64,000 bases of DNA from Edolisoma coerulescens. Its lineage: Eukaryota > Chordata > Aves > Passeriformes > Campephagidae. Shown piece after piece: positions 27,010 through 35,430 of the stretch. Every line of letters begins with the position of its first letter. The stretch's first letter is position 1. Under the pieces are notes generated by a model. The model was given only the letters and a program-made list of their open reading frames with translations. It searched no databases and was not told the origin of the DNA. A program made the position numbers and the translations under genes. The stretch lies in NCBI GenBank assembly GCA_013397115.1, contig VWZW01002539.1, positions 124,001 through 188,000 on the forward strand, read 5' to 3'.

Positions 27010-28895
27010 TCCATTATTTAATAAGGAAATTGCAGATCATTTTGCCTGACATCAACGTCAGGGAAACTGATGGAAAGGCTGGTACAGGAAGAAATCAGTG
27101 TACAATTAAAGGATGATAGTACAATTAACGCCAGTCAACACAGAAAATTAGTTTTGTCAGGAATAAAAAAACCTTCCTATTTTCCCATGAGACCACAAAT
27201 TAGTTTGATAAAGTAAACTCCTGTAAGCTTTCATTAGGGCTTTGGCTCACAAGTCTACAGGATTTTTGATAAAAGCCCCAACAATGTATAGTATCAGTCT
27301 GGTCCATACTAAATGGACCCAAATCATATTGAATGATCTGAACAAAAATATAAAATTATTTATGGAAAAAGCTGCAAATTACAAAAAGTTATAGAGTTAT
27401 AAATAACATGAAGGACAGGCCCTTAATATAGACCAACTAAGAACACTTAGTGAGGTCTGGCCTATATTTTAACACAGAGAAATCTCAGTTTTTCATTAAA
27501 GGAACAAAGAAAATCAGTCTCATTTACAAGATAGAAAATTATTTTGGGAAAAGCCACTGTGAAAAGAAAGAAACAGAACTAGCAGGCCGAAGCAGACACA
27601 CATTCTCAGAGCAAAGTGTAGGCAAAAGTTATTGTTATTGCCCAAGGTGGATTAAACCATGACACAGGAGCTGGTGCTACTACACCTCTCTGCGGTTTCA
27701 GAAGGATCATTACTGGGAGAACGTGCTGAAAAAAACAGCTCCAGAAACCCAAGGATTTTACTGAGAGAAATGATACTAATTTGTGCTGATAGGGGGCCTT
27801 CAGAAACTCCAGTTGTTAAGCTAACGTGTGAGAAGTTTAACAGAGAACTGTGGTGTATGAGTACATAGAAATGAAAGAGTGGATGCCCAAAGTGTGGTGG
27901 TATGTTCTTGAAAAAAAATGACTAATTTTTCAGTTATATAGTTTGCCACTGAGCCTCCATCTCCAAACAACCACAACCAGGAAAACAAGCCCCTTACAAT
28001 TTGACTCAATAATTATCTGTAAGACTAAGTATAAACCAAATACTTCAATTAAAAAGCACAATTACTAGAAAATGTACTAATAAGAGCAACCGTTAATTCA
28101 AAATTACTAAGTAATTGCTAGGAAGCTCTTTGAAAATAAGCTAAGGATCATGTAAATAAAGAAAGGATTTGGCATGCCATTGAGAAGGGCCTGGAATGAA
28201 ATCTGCCCTACATATTTCCTACCTACCCACTACCTCCTAAGGAAAATCCCCCAAACCCTATGCATACATTACCCACCTACAGTTTCACCTACCTGCATCA
28301 AACCCCATCACTGCCCAGACCTGTGCCCTTCAGCAAGTCTGCACTATGCTTGGTGAGGCCAAGCACATGTTGGAAGACAGGCACAGAATTTGATAAATTG
28401 GAGAGACGTATTGCAATGTGCTTGCAATGAATGGATGCAAAGGATGAAATTAAAAATGTTCAAGAGCAAGAAAATGCAGTTAGGCAGAGGTAAACATACA
28501 CAAAAGCAGCACCTGACTACATGGTAAGTATATAAGAAAAGGGAACAGAGAGTACAGAAAGTCAACAATACCAGGCTGTTGCCAAGAAGGCATGAGCAAG
28601 GGTGACTGTATTAGCAGGAACAGAGCTTGCAAGGAACCCAAAATATTCCTTCCACTTCACTGAGATTTGATCTGTGTTCAGCTGGATTACTTGACACTAG
28701 CTTGGTGAGACACTGCAGGAAAGGTAGAGACAATCCAGGGAATGCCCAAAGTGAAAATGAATGATCAGAGGGCTGGAGAACATGATGCTCAAGGAAGAAC
28801 TGAAAGATGTGGCACTACTTAGCTGAAAGGAGAGAAGGCTGAGAAAAAGAGAGACTTGCTAACAGCTTTCCATCTTATCCTGAGGTTTCCAATAG
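27010..28895 (+). mobile_element. Degraded CR1-type LINE fragment
   Basis: The left end (about 27030-27200) resembles the reverse-transcriptase portion of CR1/L3-type elements. It reads CAGATCATTTTGCCTGACAT, then a GTCAGGGAAACTGATGG-type segment (the 'SLTSVPGKLMERL' region) and CCAGTCAACAC. The right end (about 28580-28890) matches the CR1 3' coding end: GTTGCCAAGAAGGC, TTGGTGAGACACTGC, CAGAGGGCTGGAGAACATGA and GAGAGAAGGCTGAG. The order and distance (about 1.9 kb) fit one element in + orientation. It is broken by many stops and frameshifts and has lost both ends, including the 8-mer tail. A C-rich stretch at about 28200-28340 does not fit and may be an insertion. The assignment is from memory of the family; the middle is poorly supported. 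Confidence 0.65.
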
Positions 28896-31615
28896 AAATC
28901 AGAAAAAGTTACAATTTGAGCATACTGGCTGGTTTACATATCAAATGCTAATATGTTAAATTCAAATCCTAACTTATATTTTTCAGGAGATAAAGTTTGA
29001 CAGTGTTTTGCAGACAAATGTCCACGTATTACAACAGCTTTGAGAAGCTGCTGCTTTCCTGACGTGAACAATAATTTTGCCTGGTACTTTGATTGACGCA
29101 AATGCTCAATCACATTCAAATCAAAATAGGAGGAAGCTCCTATTTTCCATGGCTTCCTGTAGGACATATGCACTGTTATCCCAGAGGAGAGGGCAGGTTA
29201 TGCAATTGCTGAGCAGCTCTGGGGAAACATTTCCAGCAATTATTTGGAAAGGACTAAGAGAATAAACTTATAAGACTTTCTCATCATTTAGTGTTTTCAT
29301 CACTAAATAATGATTAGATTTTGAATGAATTGGATTTTGGTTGCTATTTCACTCTCCTTATGCAATGGAATGGAAGGGAAACGGAAACTTGCCTCACTAG
29401 CACTAGGATTCTTCCACTGCGTGTGTGTGAAAGTGCTGGCTAACAAAGAAGTGGAATAGTTTCCTCTGCCTTATCATATTCTAGCCTCACTGGCCATATA
29501 GTACAGTCCTAAACTTGATTTAGGAGCCAAAATAGACCAACTGTTTTCCAGATTTAAGAGATGGTAGAAAGACAGCCAATTCCCACTTTGTAGCAAAGCT
29601 AAATGCTGCTCCAATTCATCTAATGAATAAGTCAGACAAGTTAACAATGTTGACATCTAAAACCTTATTTTTTTCTCTTTTAAGGGAAATGAAAAAGAAC
29701 TATATTACTTTCAAATGAATTTAAATAAATATAGAGTTCTTTAAGCATAAATTATCACATAAATACTTCTCCTCTGGTTTCATACTTCCGTATTTATTCT
29801 TACTAATTATCCTGAGTTACCAGCATTTCAAATTTGTGTGCTTTGAGCATACAAAAAAAAAAAATCCCCACTTTTTTATCTCCTTACATGACAATATTTG
29901 CAAAACATCAGATGAAAGATTTCACCTAAATAATTTTTCCATCCACCAGTCCTGCAATAGCACAGCCTACTGATGGAAAAGCTTCCTGGCTTTGACACTG
30001 AGCTCTGAAGCAGCTTCTAAACTTGAACTGGACATTTTTACTTGTGTGTCATTACTACAAGCCCTTTTCAGGTTTAGAGCTATTCCACATCAATTCTATC
30101 CTCTGAGCTCTGGAAACAAACTGGAAAGCTGGGCGAGAGCTAAGATACACGGAGCTTTTTCAGAGCACTTTGGAAGCCAAAATTATGGAAGACTTTTTCC
30201 ACTTTGAGCATTCATTCTTTGTTATGCTTGGCCTTCATCCCCTCCTGTCACCTTAAAAATGAAAACAACATGTTCATTATTATTCATGGAAATTCATCGG
30301 ATATGGAGAAGGTATCCCTTTTTCCCCCCAACTGTTCCATTTCTATTTCTTTTGGGAAAGACTATGCTATTCTTTGCTTGGGTAGCAATCCTTTGAACTG
30401 TTGCTTTGCCACTGAATTCGCAGGAAGATAATCATTTGCATTGGCTTCGCTGGTTCTTAGCTGCAGGCTAAATAAGGGCCCCAGCAGCAGCAGCTGCACC
30501 CATGGGTCCCAGTTCCTTGGGACATGGAGTACAGGGATGCTGGATGCACCTCAGCTGGCCTGGTATTTATTGCTACATGTTTACAGTGCTCCTTGGTGCA
30601 ACCTCTTCTGTTGACTGGGGCGTACTAGACGTTACCACAGGATAAATGCTTATTTCTATTAGTGCTACTCCTAATTACATGAAATGAGACGCTATCTATT
30701 GCAGCTGACATAATTGCATTGACCCTTACCTTGTTATTCTCCTATGAGACAGAAAGAAAATACTATCTTACTTTTTAAATACCAGTAATTAAATTATATA
30801 TTTGTATTTCTCCTTTTGTAAACAAACTCTTTCTGCCTCTTTTCAGAAAAGATATTTCCATGAGTTTGGTCCTTCTTGTTTTTCCTGTCTAGATCACCTC
30901 TGATGATTCTGCAATTGCTTTTTGAGATTGGATGAGCAGTACTATGATCAATATCCCATATGAGACCACTCAGGGAATAGCATTTCAGTTACTTATAAAA
31001 TCTGCATTCTATGATTGTATGTTTTACATTGCTATTATACTTCAGCATTTTAATATAGTGTCATTTTCCAAAACCTCTGCCTAGCTCCGGAGCTTTAACT
31101 GCCATGTCTACTGTAGCCTCAGAACTCTTTTCCTGAAATTAAATGGTTAATGCAGAAATCTGTGATTTACACAATGGGTTTATTTTATTTTTTTCTAACG
31201 TACCACTCTTTCCAGGTTTTGGCACTAAACATCTGCTTCATTTATTGCCATGTTGTCCGTTTATGCAGTTTGCTTGGCAATTCTGTATTTCCCCACTGAA
31301 AGATTTGTCTTTGCCTTGAGCAGCAGTTTGAGTCATGCTGCATGTAACTGGCTTATGCTTTATCTTCACATTTGCTCTCTGGTCACCATGCACAACATTT
31401 CCCCTGAGATTCCCCTTATAACAGAGTAATGTTCACGTAAAACCTTCCTTTCTGTGTGCCTCATATTACACACAAACTCTCACAGCCAAAAGACACACAT
31501 GTCCAAGTGAGTGCTACACACAGATGTGACACAAAGACACACGAGATAAAACTTTTCCCTCGAGCTCATGGACAGGCTCTTAACGCCTTTGCCGTGAAGT
31601 TCCTGCTGCAGCCCC

Positions 31616-31663
31616 TTCTCAAGATGCAGAATCCACCCATTCTCAAGCTGCAGAATCCCACCT
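31616..31663. repeat. 24-bp tandem dimer
   Basis: TTCTCAAGATGCAGAATCCA.. (31616-31639) is followed immediately by TTCTCAAGCTGCAGAATCCC.. (31640-31663), with few differences. It lies about 0.8 kb upstream of the A1 start codon. Confidence 0.9.
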
Positions 31664-31936
31664 CTCTATATTCAGGAGATAGATCTCTGTATCAGGAGTC
31701 TATACACAACTGAAAGGCGGTTAAGAGCAGCAGAAAACATTTCATACAATAGCTCTCAACTGACTATGCAGGAGAATAACTTTCAAAACTCTGTACATTC
31801 CCTTCCCCTGAAACATTCTGCTATTTGCTATCTTACCTTCAAAGACACTGCACATGTGGCAACACAGGAAGCCATTGATATGCATCAGACTTTGCGAAAG
31901 GTGTATTGTGAATGCAGAGTATAAATTCTATAAATG

Positions 31937-31950
31937 TGTGCACGTGCACA
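31937..31950. promoter_or_regulatory. Perfect 14-bp palindrome centred on CACGTG
   Basis: TGTGCACGTGCACA is its own reverse complement and contains the canonical E-box CACGTG, bound by bHLH-zip factors such as USF and MYC/MAX. It is 517 bp upstream of the A1 ATG. Occupancy is unknown. Confidence 0.4.
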
Positions 31951-32114
31951 TCATAGAATGGAACTACAATACATGAAAGGGATGCTCGGTGTTAACCAAA
32001 ATTTCAGTCCCAGCTGTCTAATTTTGAGAAAGTAGGAGCTGTGTGTTGAGCATGTTCAAAGCTAGGCTGTGCTTATTCAGTGTCTAAAAGGGAACTAACA
32101 GCCGCATTGTAGGG

Positions 32115-32260
32115 ATGAAGGACTATAAAGCCAGGGCTTCAGTACTCATATCCAGGTTGACGTCTGTCAGAGATCACACACTGACACCCGACAGCGGAAC
32201 CCTCCAAAGTGTCACTCGATTAACCACTTTTTCGAAGCAGGCGGGGCCGCGGCGGAGGTG
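32115..32260 (+). promoter_or_regulatory. Candidate PDE5A A1 promoter
   Basis: TATAAA at 32124-32129 lies 338 bp before the A1 ATG. A CRE-like TGACGTCT follows at 32158-32165 and a GC box (GGCGGGGC) at 32240-32247, where the CpG island starts. The transcription start is not visible. Initiation could be from the TATA-like site or, as is usual for such islands, dispersed further downstream. Inference from motif and position only. Confidence 0.4.
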
Positions 32261-32466
32261 GAGCCGGGTCTGCCCGCTGCGGGAGCGGTGGCCGGGCCGG
32301 AGATGCGCTGAGGTGCCGCGGGCCGGGCTTCCTGCTGCCCGCACACCTGGGAGCGGGGCGTAGGCGGGGGGTGGGAGCTCAGGGCACCGGCAGCTGGCAG
32401 CGGGCCGGGCCGGGGCAAGGCAGCGCCGGCAGCCGCGGCAGGAGGCGGCAGAGCGGCGGCAGGAGC

Positions 32467-32570
32467 ATGGAGCGCTGCTCTCCCCCCCCGCCGGAGCAGG
32501 AAGCGGTGGAAGCGTGGCTGGACGATCACGGCGACTTCACCCGCTCTTACTTTGTTAGAAAAGCTACAAG
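32467..32570 (+). CDS. PDE5A: PDE5A coding exon 1, A1 isoform start
   Basis: Encodes residues 1-34 plus two bases of Arg35, starting MERCSPPPPEQEAVEAWLDD and ending FVRKAT-R. ATG at 32467 has a strong context (A at -3, G at +4). The reading frame is open upstream to 32371, but that earlier triplet is GTG, so 32467 is the natural start. The donor AAG|GTAAGA is at 32571, phase 2. VEAWLDDH..DFT.SYFVRKATR is the A1-specific N-terminal motif of PDE5. The Gln-rich stretch of human PDE5A1 between the Met and this motif is missing and replaced by a short Pro run. Two positions differ from the human motif: Trp to Gly after LDDH, and Phe to Arg in DFT(F/R)SY. This N-terminal region precedes the PKG site and GAF-A. 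Confidence 0.96.
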
Positions 32571-32668
32571 GTAAGACCGGAGCGGCGGCTGATAGAGGCA
32601 GTTCCTTTCTTTCCAGCAAAACCTCGTTCTTTTCCATTTCACTTTGCTGCCTCCAAAGAAAATAAAAA

Positions 32669-32813
32669 NNNNNNNNNNNNNNNNNNNNNNNNNNNNNNNN
32701 NNNNNNNNNNNNNNNNNNNNNNNNNNNNNNNNNNNNNNNNNNNNNNNNNNNNNNNNNNNNNNNNNNNNNNNNNNNNNNNNNNNNNNNNNNNNNNNNNNNN
32801 NNNNNNNNNNNNN
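32669..32813. other. Assembly gap (145 N)
   Basis: A run of 145 undetermined bases about 100 bp downstream of the exon A1 donor, inside the CpG island. Flanks are A-rich on the left and GC-rich on the right. The true length may differ. A noncoding A3-type leader exon, which lies between A1 and A2 in human, could be hidden here or in the flanks. Confidence 1.
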
Positions 32814-33079
32814 CGTGGAGCGCCCGCCCGCCACCGCGAGCCGCTAAGTGAAGCTGTCCTAGCCCCAGAGCTCCCTGCCCTGGGCTTTTAGTTATTTTTT
32901 TTTTTGTGCGTTCTCCTCTGTTCAAAACAGACATGGTCAACTTCTCGTGAGTAGCAAGCAACTATGTATTTCCCCGCCCTGCGAAGTAGGTAGAAGCCTC
33001 AAAGAGCATCTGCTGTCTCGGGGAGGGCGGGTTATGTCAGTATTTAGTCATCTCAAAACAAAGCGCTGCTCTTCAAGAG

Positions 33080-33550
33080 CTCCGTCACCCCGTGGGTTCG
33101 TCACCTTTTTTGACACGAGGGCGGCCCCCGGAGCGGCGAGAGCCACGGGTTAAGTGCCGAGGGAGCTGACGAGCCGTGCGCGGTGCATTCGAGACCAGAG
33201 CTCCGCCCGAGGAGGAGGGCGCGGAGCCTGTCCAGCGGGGCGAGCGCGCTGGGACGCTGCGCCTTCCCCCGGGAGGGAGGCGGGGGTGCAGCCCGGGCAG
33301 GGCGGCGGGCAGGGAGGGATCGCTGCCCGGATGAGCGGGGTGCAGCCCCGGGCAGGGCAGCGGGCAGGGAGGGATCGCTGCCCGGGGAGCGGGCGTGCTG
33401 CCGGCAGGGGGCGGCGCGGGGCCGGCGGGCGCCGCCGCTGCTCTGGGGCGGCCGCTCCGCGCTCGCCCCTTCTCGGTGCCGGTTCTTGCGAAGAACCCAA
33501 TATTGAGGACCTGAAGAGCTCGTCTGGGCATTTTCCCCCCTTGGCTTGAC
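33080..33550 (+). promoter_or_regulatory. Candidate PDE5A A2 promoter and leader
   Basis: GC-rich sequence immediately upstream of the A2 coding exon with repeated G-runs, GC boxes and the 54-bp tandem repeat. The last 70 bp before the ATG drop to ordinary composition, as expected for an exon leader. No TATA box is evident. In mammals the A2 promoter is reported as Sp1-driven and responsive to cyclic nucleotides; that it behaves the same here is inference. Confidence 0.55.
33283..33390. repeat. Two-copy 54-bp GC-rich tandem repeat
   Basis: Copies at 33283-33336 and 33337-33390 both begin GGGGTGCAGCCC and carry GGGCAGGGAGGGATCGCTGCCC-like cores, with only a few differences. Each copy contains a perfect 7-bp stem, CGGGCAG/CTGCCCG, around a 10-base loop (33306-33329 and 33361-33384) and several G-runs. 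It lies 160-270 bp upstream of the A2 ATG. Confidence 0.9.
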
Positions 33551-33576
33551 ATGCTGCCTTTTGGAGATAAGACGAG
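33551..33576 (+). CDS. PDE5A: PDE5A alternative first coding exon, A2 isoform start
   Basis: ATG at 33551 opens MLPFGDKT plus AG of a split Arg, followed by donor GTATTT at 33577. MLPFGDKTR is the N-terminus of the human PDE5A2 isoform. The phase (2) is the same as exon A1, so the exon splices directly to 45098 to give MLPFGDKTREMVNAWF. It lies 981 bp downstream of the A1 donor, inside the same CpG island, with its own GC-rich upstream sequence. This fits the alternative-promoter organisation known in mammals. The start context is moderate (G at -3, C at +4). At 26 coding bases it is too short for ORF-based gene finders. The 5' end of the exon cannot be fixed from sequence. Confidence 0.93.
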
Positions 33577-35194
33577 GTATTTGCTCACTGTTGTCACACA
33601 CTTCGACAGCGGGACTTCAAGTTGAATTGGAGTAAATTCGGCTATTTTTAGAAGTGGAGTCAGGTTTCCATTTTGAATAGTTTCCGATAAACAAAGCAGT
33701 GGGGATGCAGAGCCCGGGCGGTCTGCAGCTCCCACGGTATATCTTAGCGGGAGCTCGGGTTAGTAAGTCCTGCGGTTGGCTCCTCGGACACGCCGTCTCC
33801 GCGGGCTCGCTCGCTCCGAGCCGCTGCGCTCCCGAGCCGCTCGCACCATCTGCTCACCGCTGCTGGTTTGCTTCTTCCCCGAGTCACTTAGCAGGGATGG
33901 ATGCATTTTGAATGAGGTTTTGCTGCTGCTCCTCTCTGCATGGGATGGGGCGGTAAGAAGAGAAATCCCCATTAATAATTGACTTGCAGAGAGCTAGAAA
34001 GCTTCAGGGGTCACCTGCTTTCTTGTGACCATCTGTCAGGCTGTCCCCTTTCTTCTGCTGCTGCTTCCTTAGGTTCATTTAGCAGAAAAAAAAATAAAAA
34101 TGCCTTTAAAAATGTCTTTTAAATGTTGGTTTCTTTTTAGAAAAGGCTGTGCATAGGTGCAGGATGCATAGATGGAAGTAGTTAACCTTAAAGCTCTCCA
34201 GAACATTAGTGCATGGTGTGGCACTGAAGGGCAGCTTGTTTGCCCAGGAAATAGGGTGTTAGCAGCTTTGAGAAGTAGCATTTTCCTAGTTCAGCCTGTC
34301 ACACTTCCTTTGGAAACCTGATGTAGTATTGAACAAATAGGAATGCTAATTAATAGTAACCACTGTGTCAGATTTGTTTTCTCCATGGGCAGGTTTGGTT
34401 AGACTTTTTTTTTCATGCTGAGGCACAGTTTTGTGCTTGTGCCGTTCTGAAGGAGGCAGCAGTTCAGAAAATACAATTCAGTCGTGTCTCCGTGATGGCG
34501 ATGCCTCTGCAGTTAGAGAGGGGTTTGCAGGAAAACTTGACTTTTGAGTCCTCGCTTGGCAACAATTCTGTGATGTTTTTGAAATGATGGAAATGTTGCA
34601 ATTATCTCAAAACTCTCTTCTCTGCTGTCTTGCATGGAATGTTTTTTTGTCCTTATTGCACAAATAGAAAACTAAAAATAATAAGGAATACCTCTTTTAT
34701 ATGTAAGTTTGTATTTGAAAAGACAAATGACAAATTACTTGACTGTATGTTGGTTCAAAGACGATAACATGTAGAGCTGAATGGTTTGAAAGAACTGCTG
34801 CACTTTGTAAAGAAGTTTAATGTTCCACTTGGTAGTGTTATGTAGAGCTTGAAAACAGAAAACTGTAACATCTAATACCATGCTTTGTTTTAGCTGAATC
34901 TTTGCAGAGCAGCAAACATTGAACAAAGACTGTGCTGTTAATGTTTTGCTCCTTAGCATTATATTTACTCTCTCAAGTAAAGCAGCGCTCCTTCAGCTAG
35001 TTTCTCAACTCTTTTCTAATCATAATTTACTGCTTCTCTTTTTTTTGTTTCGTTTCATAATATACCAAAGTTCTCACCCGTCCTGAAAGCAATAGACCAA
35101 GAAGTTAATTTGGTTTCTTGCAGAACACAGAGGCATATTCAGCTGCACGTTGTGAGGCACAATTGCTAACGGATAAAGATAGTTTCTGTATCTG

Positions 35195-35430
35195 TTTCTC
35201 AAATATTTCGACATCGGAATACGAAAAGATCAGCAGCTCCATCATTTATGACTGCATAATACAAGCCGTTTCCCCTCATATTAATGAGCTTTGAATTAGA
35301 ACCTAATTTAACAATTTTGTAATGAGTGTTGAATAGTTCATTTATTTTTTTTCTGCAATTAATTAATTCCCTCAGGGTTTTATATGGTAGCTCTGTTGAT
35401 AATTTCCACACACAAAGAAGTTTTAATTAG
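35195..35430. promoter_or_regulatory. AT-rich candidate enhancer in intron 1
   Basis: Clustered homeodomain-type cores: CATATTAATGAGC, CTAATTTAAC, TGTAATGAG, GCAATTAATTAATTCCC and TTTTAATTAGG. CpG-containing words (TTTCGACATCGGAATACG) sit at its left edge. The complexity is high and it is not a known repeat to me. Function is inferred from composition only. Confidence 0.25.

Larger units (their letters stand above)
28896..32114. other. Intergenic/PDE5A upstream region
   Basis: AT-rich unique sequence leading to the PDE5A promoter. It contains a 24-bp tandem dimer (31616-31663) and a 14-bp palindrome with a central E-box (31937-31950). No gene is recognised. Confidence 0.7.
32225..33860. promoter_or_regulatory. 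CpG island spanning PDE5A first exons A1 and A2
   Basis: CpG-dense sequence begins abruptly at about 32225 in an otherwise AT-rich region. It covers exon A1, is interrupted by an N gap and a less dense stretch (about 32860-33080), and resumes over the exon A2 leader (33080-33480) with a last patch at about 33720-33850. Many GGGCGG-type boxes are present on both strands. Bidirectional or dispersed promoter activity is plausible. The human gene also has separate A1 and A2 promoters here. Confidence 0.85.

Noticed and set aside
31005..31022. ATTCTATGATTGTATG resembling a CR1 3' tail
   Set aside because: The 8-mer is not tandemly repeated perfectly, and no CR1 body precedes it.
1..32100. Search for MAD2L1 or other syntenic neighbours of PDE5A
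   Set aside because: No ORF or exon-like translation matching the expected neighbours was recognised. The region appears to be a gene desert within the window.
32371..32466. In-frame N-terminal extension of PDE5A A1 from 32371
   Set aside because: The triplet at 32371 is GTG, not ATG. The extension is low-complexity GC-driven sequence, and the ATG at 32467 has a strong context and homology.
32212..32961. 249-codon minus-strand ORF across the gap
   Set aside because: It is open only because the N gap is translated as X. The rest is GC-driven low complexity opposite exon A1.
33085..33735. Long minus-strand ORFs (116-216 codons) in the CpG island
   Set aside because: Pro/Ala/Arg-rich frames produced by GC-rich composition and the 54-bp tandem repeat. 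Several frames are open at once and no domain is recognisable.
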